This document shows positions 9,501 to 17,016 of a DNA stretch of 64,000 nucleotides, one piece after another. The translations under genes were made by a program, and so were the position numbers. Location: the NCBI GenBank assembly GCA_016287245.1, contig JAEEWG010000007.1, positions 62,001 through 126,000 on the forward strand, given 5' to 3'. The notes under the pieces were generated by a model. The model did no database searches and had not been told where the DNA came from. It saw only the letters and a program-made list of their open reading frames with translations. This DNA comes from Clostridia bacterium (lineage in GTDB: Bacteria > Bacillota > Clostridia > Saccharofermentanales > Saccharofermentanaceae). Every line of letters starts with the position of its first letter. Position 1 is the first letter of the stretch.

Positions 9501-10427
9501 CTGGATCTTTGCGGAATGAAGGGCCTTTCGGACAACAGAAATTCGATCGACAAGGCCAGAGCCCTCGGAAAGCCCACGGTCACCTGTATCGTGGCCGGAA
9601 GAAATGTCCTTTATAACCGGACGGATTACGAAGCCTGGGACAGTGTCGTCATGTGCTATCTGCCGGGTTCGGAAGGCAAGGGGATCTCGGATGTGCTCTG
9701 CGGCTGCGCGGATTTTACCGGAAGACTTCCTGAGCCGTGGTATGGCGCCAGAGGAAAGATCGGTACAGATGAGCATCTGTTCGAGCTCGGTTACGGTCTT
9801 TCTTACGGGGAGGGATTTACACCGAAAGCAGAGCCTTCGTATATCCCGGATCCGGAAGTATCTGAAGTCGATCCGGCGATGTTCGGATCCTCTATGGCCG
9901 GCACGAATTATCAGCCGGGCGTGTACTCTGAAGAAGAGAATCTGTATATCAATGAATATGCGGACTTTAAGATCCATCTCCCGGACGGATTTGAAAAAGC
10001 CGATGACAGCTTTATGGAGATGGCCATGGCGGATGACCTGGAGGAGTGCTCGACAGAAAAAGATACGGTCCGCCTGAGTTCGATGATCATGGACAGTTAT
10101 TTTGGTGCTGATGGCCCGGGCATCGAGATACTTTTCCTGAACCGGAAACTGGCATCTCCGGAAGATCCGGACTACACCGCAGAAGAGTATCTCGATGACA
10201 CCAGGGAATACACTACCGGCGTGGTCAGAAAATTCGGTATTACACCGACATACGAGGAAAGGACGAAAGTCACTATCGGTGACAAAGAATACGTACGAGA
10301 GATCTGCACGATGTCAGGCCTCCTCTACTACTGGTATGCACGCGAAGTGGACGATGACGTGATCTGTGTGATCTGGTTCATCACCGATTCCTTCTCTCCC
10401 GCATACTGTGAGAAACTGATGGAATAA
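6525..10427 (+). CDS. Lipoprotein fusing an esterase with a GH3 glycoside hydrolase
   Basis: A very large (1300-residue) surface enzyme. The signal peptide ends in a lipobox at Cys30 (FSGC). Residues about 40-235 are unassigned. Residues about 245-510 are an alpha/beta-hydrolase of the Esterase D type, with nucleophile Ser371 in FGHSLGG. Residues about 527-870 are a GH3 barrel: ATAKHYFGDG and the nucleophile Asp790 in GFVMSDSMAI. The GH3 second domain follows (KSLVLLKNENNTLPL, near 890). The last 190 residues are unassigned. The protein could deacylate and then cleave beta-linked plant glycans, but the substrate is inference. AGGATAG precedes the ATG; a GTG at 6546 would give a more standard signal peptide. 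Confidence 0.9.
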   Translation: MKGWFFIVQRKKILSLIMTTVILVQCFSGCKKTEKLKNYMTEKELSSIEEGPLTILDEPWKTASENGSKQDPYGEGVYLEIWEKEDMLTHMKEHPEQYSDWTEEEKEEYKKTFQPYVAGYIVDGRSYGCMVAICLDKEDSYGWYYVLENGTLESRRIQDYEDLKKILPDLMKEYQKKDYENAYISDHFDPKRAEEDILRAFSSLDEKTYQELPIGTTNERRAEAMIRDREESDEKAWDFEKDLVSPFRDQIREYHFYDEELDRKFVVHVALPKGSEKEDKALPALLLTDAVWRFNDIASLLSEMEEGRAQPQILISVGQDYSICNSDNEERSAIFCEGKEKFLDFLTDNLMPYLGEKYKIDYGRSTLFGHSLGGVFAHYALFKSDSYSNQPFGAYIIGSPAFWSPYSRNMGDYTDLLSDYGYFDRNKKIGKKVYITAGNQEDEDYAEYFEDGDSTTESVRHLQERINSHCEEGSPMAVIKLYESHHYQYVQQMLIEYVDGNLSSSEAQESSSVPAPTYEYKYQMYATMTPEEIVSTLTLEQKVAQMVQPIHYALLTDEEEPIKKYGYGSIYADEGAATAEEWRELLDSFQKQAIESEAGIPYLVAQDDVHGVGYCINSVIFPHNIGVGAANDEELAYQLGRITADEAKLCHNLWNLYPCVAQSNDPRWGRNYECYSSDLDIITRMSTAYTKGLVDGGVIATAKHYFGDGNVKYGTGEQSDYPRIIDRGDARLSEEQINELLKVYQAQIDAGAKVVMVSYSSLNGTKMHENGDYIWKLKDEMGLEGFVMSDSMAIRNTSPETFDEQVISAINCGIDLLMEGLRYDDARRIIIDAVNSGKITMERIDDAVTRIIKVKKEAGVFDDPFCENIKTEQEDVGSPEYRAVAEKLVEKSLVLLKNENNTLPLKEGTKVYVMGPAANNPRVQCGGWTMGWNQSPTKNIAGVTTILEAFVRYAKDYGIEVITDSKEAENADVVLLCVGEDAYAEWYGDTDDLDLCGMKGLSDNRNSIDKARALGKPTVTCIVAGRNVLYNRTDYEAWDSVVMCYLPGSEGKGISDVLCGCADFTGRLPEPWYGARGKIGTDEHLFELGYGLSYGEGFTPKAEPSYIPDPEVSEVDPAMFGSSMAGTNYQPGVYSEEENLYINEYADFKIHLPDGFEKADDSFMEMAMADDLEECSTEKDTVRLSSMIMDSYFGADGPGIEILFLNRKLASPEDPDYTAEEYLDDTREYTTGVVRKFGITPTYEERTKVTIGDKEYVREICTMSGLLYYWYAREVDDDVICVIWFITDSFSPAYCEKLME

Positions 10428-10440
10428 AATCTACTCTACT

Positions 10441-10480
10441 AAAAAAGAGAGCCGTCCCGGACATCCGGGACGGCTCTTTT
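10441..10480. terminator. Bidirectional intrinsic terminator
   Basis: A perfect 13-bp stem (10448-10460 with 10465-10477) and a 4-base loop, flanked by an A-run on the left and a T-run on the right. It can end both the GH3 transcript and the convergent dehydrogenase transcript. Confidence 0.9.
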
Positions 10481-10504
10481 CTCATTGACGGAATGTACCG
10501 GCCG

Positions 10505-11560
10505 TTACTTCAGGATCGCTTTGAGTTTCGGATCTTCTGCAATCAGTTTCTTCGCGAGCTCTCTGTATTTTTCTTCATGCAGATAGGTGTGCCTGTGCGG
10601 CTTGATCTGCGGGGCCATATCGATCGCATCGCAGTAATCCTGCGCCTTCAGGTCAAGAGTCGCGCAGAAGTCCCAGAAGCCGGTCTTGGTGAAGACAGTA
10701 TCGATCCTCTGGTAACGGTGATCACAGATCTTGCACATGATATATGTGCCGATACCGACCTGTACGCCGTGGAGCTGCGGCTTTTCAAGCAGAAGATCCA
10801 GTGCGTGGGAGATCAGGTGTTCGCTTCCGGAGGTCGGTGCGGAGGATCCGGCGATCTCGTTGGCGATGCCGCTCATGGCCAGAGAATCGAGAAGTTCTTT
10901 TAAGAAGAGTTCTTCGTTGATGGATTCAAACGGGGTGCGGACAAAAGAATTTACCGCCTTCTTGGCGATCATGAAAGCGAAGTCGTTGACCTCGGTATAT
11001 CCGAGATCTTCTTCGTGCTGCCAGTCGTAGGTCGAGGAGATCTTCGCGACCATGTCGCCGACGCCGGAATAAAGGAAGCGGACAGGGGCGCTCTTGATCA
11101 CGTCCGTATCTACAAGGATGCCGAAGGCAAGCTTGGCCGGAAGAGATCTTCTGTGCCCGCCGATCGTGAGCGAGGCGCTCGAACTGGAAAAGCCATCTGA
11201 CGAGGAACTTGTCGGTACGCTGATAAAGGGGATCTGAAGAATGAATCCGATGTATTTGGCGGCATCGATCACCTTGCCGCCGCCCATGCCGACGATCGCT
11301 TTCGTCTTGTTCGGGATCTGAAATGCGAGGTCCGTGATATCGTTAAAATCCACGGTATCCATCTCCTGATGGTGGAGGATAGAGACGCCGGCTTCTTCGC
11401 AGGACTTAAATACTGTATCGCCGAACATGTCGATCAGGCCGTTTCCGAAAAGGATGGTCACTTCCGTAAGATCTGCCTCTTTTAAATAGGTGCCGATCCG
11501 GCCGGTGACGCCTTTTTCGATCTTCAGAATAGAGGGGATATTGATGTGATTCTTGTTCAT
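10505..11560 (-). CDS. egsA: Glycerol-1-phosphate dehydrogenase-like protein (EgsA/AraM family)
   Basis: A 351-residue metal-dependent alcohol dehydrogenase of the EgsA/AraM type, which reduces dihydroxyacetone phosphate to sn-glycerol-1-phosphate with NAD(P)H. The nucleotide-binding part has GMGGGKVIDAAKYIG. The metal-binding part has GVGDMVAKI, GSEHLISHALD and LHGVQVGIGT, giving the conserved Asp and His ligands. The length is typical. It is cytosolic. Its ATG overlaps by one base the stop of the HAD phosphatase gene upstream (TAATG), so both are made together. In Bacillus the product is used for heptaprenylglyceryl phosphate, but the product here is not known. The gene symbol is by family resemblance. 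Confidence 0.85.
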   Translation of the reverse strand: MNKNHINIPSILKIEKGVTGRIGTYLKEADLTEVTILFGNGLIDMFGDTVFKSCEEAGVSILHHQEMDTVDFNDITDLAFQIPNKTKAIVGMGGGKVIDAAKYIGFILQIPFISVPTSSSSDGFSSSSASLTIGGHRRSLPAKLAFGILVDTDVIKSAPVRFLYSGVGDMVAKISSTYDWQHEEDLGYTEVNDFAFMIAKKAVNSFVRTPFESINEELFLKELLDSLAMSGIANEIAGSSAPTSGSEHLISHALDLLLEKPQLHGVQVGIGTYIMCKICDHRYQRIDTVFTKTGFWDFCATLDLKAQDYCDAIDMAPQIKPHRHTYLHEEKYRELAKKLIAEDPKLKAILK

Positions 11561-12216
11561 TAGATGACCTCCTTGATGACTGTCCTTAATTCACGAAACT
11601 TGCTGATCTTCGGCACCTCTGCATCGATCGTGCCAAAGCCGTAGGCGGCGTGGATAAACGGGAATCCCGCTTTCATGGTGGCGTCGTAATCACTCTGGAT
11701 ATCGCCCACATAACATGCGGACGTCAGGCCGTTTCTATCGGCAAGCAGCTTGATGTTCTCATCCTTCTGCAGGAAGTTATTTCCGTAGCACTCAATGTCT
11801 TCGATGAGGCAGGAAGGATCTCCCCACGGGATCTTGAAGAATTCGAGGAAAGCCTCGACATACCCGGCCTGGCAGTTGCTGACGATATAAAGATGGTAGC
11901 CGTCCTTTTTCAGTTTCTCCCATGTCTTGATGACATCCGGATAAAGCGTGCCGCCGTGTTCCCGTAAATATTCAATTTCGTAGTGTTCACAGGCCTCCCG
12001 GAGCGCATTTCTCTGTTTACCCTTTTTCGTATACGTGAAAAGCGTATCTGCAATGACGTCCATCGGCTTTCCCATGACGCTCTTAATGTCATCCTGGGTC
12101 ACGACTCTATCAAAACCCGCTTCCTGTACTTTTACCGTCCATGATCTGGCCACGTTCTCAGAGCTGTCCCAGACCGTGCCATCCATGTCGAATATGATTC
12201 CTTTTTTCTCTTTCAT
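11560..12216 (-). CDS. HAD-superfamily phosphatase
   Basis: A 218-residue haloacid-dehalogenase-type hydrolase. Motif I is GIIFDMDGTVWDSS with the nucleophile Asp. Motif II is the Ser in LYIVSNCQAGY. Motif IV is CYVGDIQSDYDATMKAG. The alpha-helical cap between motifs I and II puts it with phosphoglycolate-phosphatase-like enzymes. AAGGAGAAGG-like sequence lies before the ATG. It is the first gene of a two-gene operon with the glycerol-1-phosphate dehydrogenase, so it may act on a related small phosphate ester; that is inference. Confidence 0.88.
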   Translation of the reverse strand: MKEKKGIIFDMDGTVWDSSENVARSWTVKVQEAGFDRVVTQDDIKSVMGKPMDVIADTLFTYTKKGKQRNALREACEHYEIEYLREHGGTLYPDVIKTWEKLKKDGYHLYIVSNCQAGYVEAFLEFFKIPWGDPSCLIEDIECYGNNFLQKDENIKLLADRNGLTSACYVGDIQSDYDATMKAGFPFIHAAYGFGTIDAEVPKISKFRELRTVIKEVI

Positions 12217-12334
12217 AGTTCCTTCTCCTGAACTTTTTCCTCATTTTATCATTGAAGAAAACAGGAGACAACAAACCGGCGATGGAAGCGAAGGAGCATA
12301 TCTTTTCGGGCAGAAAGTGACATATCCTTTATCA

Positions 12335-12380
12335 ATTCTTAACTTTTGGTTTCGGGAACTGTGATATATTAAGAATTGTT
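12335..12380. promoter_or_regulatory. Inverted repeat in the natA promoter region
   Basis: CAATTCTTAA (12335-12344) and TTAAGAATTG (12371-12380) form a perfect 10-bp inverted repeat with 26 bases between. The right arm touches a possible extended -10 (TGTGATATATT). It could be an operator for a dimeric repressor, or a hairpin in the leader. It lies about 45 bases before the ABC transporter start. Confidence 0.45.
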
Positions 12381-12424
12381 GTTTAAACTACATGGGAAAC
12401 TAAGAAGCAGAGGAGTAAGTATTT

Positions 12425-13192
12425 ATGCATACGCTAGAAGCTAAGAACCTAAGCAAGTCATTTATGCTTAGCGAGAGGCAGAGACGCGCACAGGATCTTC
12501 CTGACAGAAAGAAAGTTGCGGTAGACGAGATCAGTTTTACCGCGCATTCCGGTGAGGTATTCGGACTTCTGGGACCAAATGGTGCAGGTAAGACCACAAC
12601 GATGAGAATGCTGGCGACGCTGATCAAGCCGGACAAGGGGGAAGTCCTTTACGATGGCAAGAGCATCAAGGAGGATCCGATCGCCATCAAGAACAGATTC
12701 GCTTTTATGACCACGGATCTGCAGCTGGACAAGAAGTCCACAGCGAACGACATGTTCGATTATTTTGCGGGACTGTATCACGTTCCGAAGGAAAAAGCAG
12801 CGGAAAGAAAGAAGGAGCTGTTTGCCACATTCGGTGTCGACTCTTTTGCCGACACGAAGATCAGTAAGCTCTCTCAGGGCATGAAGCAGAAGGTCTCGCT
12901 GGCCGTTTCTGTGATTCACGACCCGGATTTCATCATCCTGGATGAGCCGACGAACGGACTGGATATCATCGCATCGCGCGACGTCCGCGACTTCATCCTG
13001 CGCATGAAAGAAGAAGGAAAATGCATGATCATATCCACCCATCTTTTCGATCTGGTCGAGAAGATCTGTGACCGCGCGGCCATGATCGTCAACGGAAAGA
13101 TCGTCGTCAATGACACACTGCCGAACCTGATGCAGGGAAGATCTCTTGAGGACTCTTTCTACGACATCTACAAGCAGTACCAGAACAAGTAA
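12425..13192 (+). CDS. natA: ABC transporter ATP-binding protein (NatA-like)
   Basis: A 255-residue ATPase subunit. Walker A is GLLGPNGAGKTT, the signature is LSQGMKQKVSLA, Walker B with catalytic Glu is FIILDEPTNGLD and the switch His is in MIISTHLFD. All key residues are intact. The pattern TTTMRMLATLIKPDKG and the partner gene fit the Na+/drug efflux NatAB group. The permease follows after 36 bases with the same orientation, so the two form one export system. The substrate is unknown, and the symbol reflects similarity only. Confidence 0.9.
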   Translation: MHTLEAKNLSKSFMLSERQRRAQDLPDRKKVAVDEISFTAHSGEVFGLLGPNGAGKTTTMRMLATLIKPDKGEVLYDGKSIKEDPIAIKNRFAFMTTDLQLDKKSTANDMFDYFAGLYHVPKEKAAERKKELFATFGVDSFADTKISKLSQGMKQKVSLAVSVIHDPDFIILDEPTNGLDIIASRDVRDFILRMKEEGKCMIISTHLFDLVEKICDRAAMIVNGKIVVNDTLPNLMQGRSLEDSFYDIYKQYQNK

Positions 13193-13228
13193 GGAAAGAC
13201 GATTTCGAAAGTTAGGTGAAATAAGATT

Positions 13229-14371
13229 ATGTTTAAAGATATTTCCACAGTTTATAAGAAAGAGATCAGATCGATCCTCAAGGATAAGACGATCCTTCTG
13301 ATGTGTATCCTTCTTCCGTTTGCCATCATGTTCATGGAAGGTTATCTCATGACGGCCTTAAACGATACAGAAGAGAAGGAAACGACCTATAACGCATATT
13401 ACATGAATGCACCGCAGGATCTGACCGAGAGTCTTAAAGCGATCGGTTTTTCAGATGAGAAGGTTGAAAAGAATGACTGCATCGACCGGATCAAGAGCAA
13501 GGATGCGAAGATGCTTCTGATCTTCCCTGAAGGCTTTAAGATCGATCCGGAAAGCACGAATGTTCCGAACATCGAGATCTACTACAACTCTTCGGACAAC
13601 GATTCCCTGAAGCTTCGTGAGAAAGTCTCCACGCTTCTTGATATGCTCCGTCCGGAGGTGTTCACGATCAATGCGGATACAAGTATTACCTACGATCTGG
13701 GTGACGAGGACTACATGGCCAAGAACATGATCGCCAGCATGGTACCGGGTCTTCTGGTTATGACGATCATCTACGGTATCATGTCTCTGGCCAGCAACAT
13801 CATCGCCGGTGACAAGGAGAGCAATTTCTTAAATACCGTGCTCATCACGCCGGTAAGAAGAAGCAGTGTTGCAATCGGTAAAGCATTCGCCGTTATGACG
13901 GCAGCCGGCATCAGTGCCGTTTCCGCTTTCGCAGGTCTTGCTTACCTCATGTCGAAGTTCAACGATATGCTTGGCGAATATGCTGTATCCTATGCTGCTA
14001 CGGACTATATCCTGACCTTTGCGGTCATTATCTGTGAAGCATTCGCACTTGTGGGCCTGATCCTGATCATCTCCACACTTGCAAAGACCGCCCGTTCTGC
14101 GCAGACGCTTTCTGTCATTCCGATCATGGTACTGTTCCTCGGATCTTTCCTGACCTCGAATGAAAGCACGCAGTCCCTGCTCGCAAACTTCGGCTTTAAG
14201 AACTACCTGATCCCGATGTGGAACTCCACATACCTTACGAAGAACCTTCTTCTTTCCGGTGTTTCCACGACCGAGATCCTGATGACATGCGTGATCAATA
14301 TCGTATTCGGTATCCTCTGTCTGGGTATCGTCAGCAATCTTTTCAATAACGAGAAGATCGTAAACGCATAA
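13229..14371 (+). CDS. natB: ABC-2 type permease (NatB-like)
   Basis: The membrane partner of the ATPase just before it, 380 residues. A first membrane segment (ILLMCILLPFAIMFMEGYL) is followed by a large extracytoplasmic region (about 45-165). A cluster of about five membrane segments spans about 175-370. This layout is typical of ABC2_membrane_3 (NatB, YhaP) proteins. It carries GDKESNFLNTVLITPVRRSS between membrane segments, the conserved cytoplasmic coupling region. A strong terminator lies 32 bases after the stop. Confidence 0.88.
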   Translation: MFKDISTVYKKEIRSILKDKTILLMCILLPFAIMFMEGYLMTALNDTEEKETTYNAYYMNAPQDLTESLKAIGFSDEKVEKNDCIDRIKSKDAKMLLIFPEGFKIDPESTNVPNIEIYYNSSDNDSLKLREKVSTLLDMLRPEVFTINADTSITYDLGDEDYMAKNMIASMVPGLLVMTIIYGIMSLASNIIAGDKESNFLNTVLITPVRRSSVAIGKAFAVMTAAGISAVSAFAGLAYLMSKFNDMLGEYAVSYAATDYILTFAVIICEAFALVGLILIISTLAKTARSAQTLSVIPIMVLFLGSFLTSNESTQSLLANFGFKNYLIPMWNSTYLTKNLLLSGVSTTEILMTCVINIVFGILCLGIVSNLFNNEKIVNA

Positions 14372-14402
14372 GAGAAGCAAGCGGATCATTATAAACAAAA
14401 TG

Positions 14403-14432
14403 AAGGGCGTCTCATGATGAGGCGCCCTTTTT
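14403..14432 (+). terminator. Intrinsic terminator after natB
   Basis: AAGGGCG and CGCCCTT close a long stem (14403-14429) with an inner CTCAT/ATGAG stem, followed by a T-run. It ends the natAB transcript before the repeat array. Confidence 0.9.
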
Positions 14433-14495
14433 GTGTTGTTCTCTGTTGGGAAGATACGAGGATGAGGCGATGAAGAGGGAGACGGAAGCGCAAAC

Positions 14496-14788
14496 GACCG
14501 TAAAAAATTGGGAAATGCAAATTTTTACGGCAGCTGAAACCGAGCGGTGCCGTAAAAAAATGGGGAAGTGGTTTTCATACGGCAATTTCAGAGCAAATTG
14601 CCGTATGAAATCAGAAATCGTCGATTTATACGGCAGTTGGGAAAAGAAAGTGCCGTATGAAATTGAAAAAGTGGATTCTGTACGGCAAACGAGCGTAAAA
14701 ATGCCGTATAGATTGAAGAAATCAAATCTATACGGCAGTTGGACAAAACAGTGCCGTATAAAAATAGATTTCGCGGAATTTTACGACA
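14496..14788. repeat. Regular array 1 of alternating TACGGCA / TGCCGTA sites
   Basis: This intergenic stretch (14372-14838 has no gene) holds twelve 7-bp sites in strictly alternating orientation. TGCCGTA-type sites start at 14496 (degenerate, GACCGTA), 14548, 14599, 14651, 14702 and 14752. TACGGCA-type sites start at 14526, 14578, 14629, 14681, 14731 and 14782 (degenerate, TACGACA). TACGGCA to TGCCGTA is 21-22 bp start to start; TGCCGTA to TACGGCA is 29-30 bp. The period is thus 50-52 bp, close to five helical turns. Both end copies are degenerate. Spacers are purine-rich on this strand and not identical. Some units form long hairpins: at 14702-14737 a perfect 13-bp stem. An open frame runs through the array, but periods that are not all multiples of three argue against coding. 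Confidence 0.9.
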
Positions 14789-14838
14789 AATGGCTTCGGA
14801 GAAGCCCCCTTGGTCTTATGGAAGCTACGGTCTGATGG

Positions 14839-15216
14839 TCAGGCGTTGACCCAGAGTCCGTGAAGGTTACAGTACTCGTAGGCGTTCTTTACTTCCACGG
14901 AAGGAAGGATCGGGAAGACGGCCTTCGGGTCGTCGCCCGGATGCAGTTCCGCGATCTGAACACCTGCGGTGGTCTCAAGGATCACGAACTGGATGTAGTG
15001 CTCTTCCACCATCGGATGTGCAGTGGATCCGATCGAGACCGCGACCAGGTTTCCGTCACGGGTGATGACCGGTACATGCTTTTCCAGGGATGCATCTACG
15101 GAAGAGGGCACAAGGGCTTCCATCTTCTCCCCGCAGCACATCATGGGAACACCGGAATTGACCAGTTTGATTGCGATATTTCCGCACTTCTTACAACGAT
15201 AAATAATGATCTCCAT
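14839..15216 (-). CDS. dfx: Superoxide reductase (desulfoferrodoxin type)
   Basis: A 125-residue iron protein that reduces superoxide to hydrogen peroxide without making oxygen, typical of anaerobes. The N-terminal desulforedoxin domain has YRCKKCGN and MMCCGEKM, the four Cys of centre I. The catalytic centre II ligands appear as His in LEKHVPVI, STAHPM and EEHYI, and Cys plus His in EYCNLHGLW. The start at 15216 is preceded by AAGGAGA at good spacing; an upstream in-frame start would add 25 residues without family support. It is a single gene whose 3' end faces array 1. Symbol by family. Confidence 0.93.
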   Translation of the reverse strand: MEIIIYRCKKCGNIAIKLVNSGVPMMCCGEKMEALVPSSVDASLEKHVPVITRDGNLVAVSIGSTAHPMVEEHYIQFVILETTAGVQIAELHPGDDPKAVFPILPSVEVKNAYEYCNLHGLWVNA

Positions 15217-15364
15217 GGCACGATCTCCTTTGCTGATTAGATTTAACTGCATTTTAACACAGAATACGTGCAACAGATATATAAATAGCATCGTCTAATA
15301 TGCAGACCGGCGATCGGAAATAACGAAGATGCCGGGAAGTGAAAAAGAAAAAGGGGCAGATTCA

Positions 15365-16981
15365 ATGTATAGTCAGAACCACGATCTGGTCGGAAAAATC
15401 GGAGCGCTGATACTCGCAGTGGGGATTCTTTTGAGCGGTTGTTCAAAGAGTGCAAAGGAGAGCACGGCCGGGAAGGAGAAACGGCCCTCCCAGACAGCAA
15501 ATGCAGCAGATCCTGATGCGGGGAATTCCGGCTCGGATCCGACTTCCGCGAAATCAAAGGGCAGCACATATAGGATCGATGCGAAGCTTTGGTCCTGCGA
15601 TGTGCCGAACAGCCTGAAATGCCTTCGCGAAGAAAGCATCGATGAAGACAAAAGAAGCTATTTCGAATTCTACGGAGATCTTCAGCATGTGGATTACAAT
15701 TATGTGAAGCTGTCCATCGTCACAGAAGATATCCATGCTTTCTCCGACGAGTATAAGTACTACATTTCTCTGAAAGATTATGCGGACGGAACTTTGCCGG
15801 TAACGACGATCGGCGGATATGATTTCGTCAATTTTGAAGACATGCATTTCGGATCGGAGATCGATCTTGAGCAGACCACTTTTCTGTACCGTGATGAAAA
15901 GTCTTCGATGACGATAAGTATCACCGTGAACGGATATCCCATCGGCGCGCCATTCGAGTCGAAGGAATTCTTCTCCAATATCGAGTTCCACCTGCCGGAT
16001 CTGGGATTGAAAGATCCTGATTTTGCGTTTGAAAGCGGGGAACATCAGACGACCGTTCAGCAGATGAGGATCGGGGAGTATACCATCACGCCATTTCAGG
16101 CTCGCTTCAGTGAGCATGTGTATAAAGAAGCCGGCGGAGGCTTCGTGACATTCTCCTCGACCGCGACACATGCGGCGTCTTCGGATAAGTACCTCTACAC
16201 ATATGACATCCGCTCCTGTCTGGTATATGTCTATCAGATCACAGATGCGGAGATGAAGCTTATAAAAACTATTTCCTTCGGACAGAATGCCGTGACCGAA
16301 GAACTCCTGGACGGGGATGCGGTGACGCTTTATCCGGATCCGGAAGCGCCGGATAAGTTCTTTATGGTCGAAGGATCCGGCGGGAAACAGAAGATCCTGT
16401 CCTGCTTAAATGATCTGGCCGTTTCTCCGGACGGATCCCTGATCTTAAGCTACGTAGTATATCTGGATTCCATAAGACGTCTGCATTTCGATCCGAAAAC
16501 AAAAACTGTGACATCGGAGAGATTTTCTCTGGAGATCCCGAACGTCAGCGGAGAAAGCAAATCGGAAGTCCAGTCTCTTTTCCTGACGGAAAAATATATC
16601 TTCGCCCGTGCTGCCGAACACACGGATACCTCTGCTGTAGTTGCCTATCAGCTGGAGCCTGAAGGAAAACTCATCAGGAAACTTCCTTCGGCAGGAGATG
16701 ATTCGCGGGCGATCGGAGCGGTCTTCGATCTTGGCGGGGATCTGCTGGCCGTGGATAATGCTCCGGATGATATGCTGACAATCATGGACGAATCGGGAAA
16801 TGCAATCGGCTCCGTGACACTTGAAGCACTTCTCGGATTTCACTATGATGAAGGCGACGGGTTCTTCACGCACTTTTCTTTATTGAAAAGAAACGATCAG
16901 GGAGACTACCTCATGATATATGCATTTGATAACAATGGATTACTGGAAGATCTGGTATTTACCATTCATATAGAAAAATAA
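15365..16981 (+). CDS. Lipoprotein of unknown function
   Basis: A surface-anchored protein of 538 residues. The signal peptide ends at Cys26 in LLSGC and is followed by a short Ser/Thr/Ala-rich linker. Residues about 60-215 look like a compact domain of mixed strands. From about 235 to the end, repeated patterns such as SPDGSLILSYVVYLD and LTEKYIFARAAEHTD suggest a beta-propeller, but I cannot name the family. The start at 15365 (AAGGGG upstream) gives a standard lipoprotein signal; an ATG at 15329 adds 12 charged residues. The serpin gene follows 35 bases later with its own ribosome site, so the two are probably one operon. Confidence 0.72.
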   Translation: MYSQNHDLVGKIGALILAVGILLSGCSKSAKESTAGKEKRPSQTANAADPDAGNSGSDPTSAKSKGSTYRIDAKLWSCDVPNSLKCLREESIDEDKRSYFEFYGDLQHVDYNYVKLSIVTEDIHAFSDEYKYYISLKDYADGTLPVTTIGGYDFVNFEDMHFGSEIDLEQTTFLYRDEKSSMTISITVNGYPIGAPFESKEFFSNIEFHLPDLGLKDPDFAFESGEHQTTVQQMRIGEYTITPFQARFSEHVYKEAGGGFVTFSSTATHAASSDKYLYTYDIRSCLVYVYQITDAEMKLIKTISFGQNAVTEELLDGDAVTLYPDPEAPDKFFMVEGSGGKQKILSCLNDLAVSPDGSLILSYVVYLDSIRRLHFDPKTKTVTSERFSLEIPNVSGESKSEVQSLFLTEKYIFARAAEHTDTSAVVAYQLEPEGKLIRKLPSAGDDSRAIGAVFDLGGDLLAVDNAPDDMLTIMDESGNAIGSVTLEALLGFHYDEGDGFFTHFSLLKRNDQGDYLMIYAFDNNGLLEDLVFTIHIEK

Positions 16982-17016
16982 CGAAATCAACAAGCACGAA
17001 AGAGAGGAAACGAATA

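Noticed and set aside
14496..14788. CRISPR array
   Set aside because: The constant part is only 7 bp and alternates in orientation, spacers are partly alike, and no cas gene is in the window.
14431..14835. 134-codon open frame across array 1
   Set aside because: The array period is not always a multiple of three, no ribosome site stands before the ATG and the product has no family pattern.
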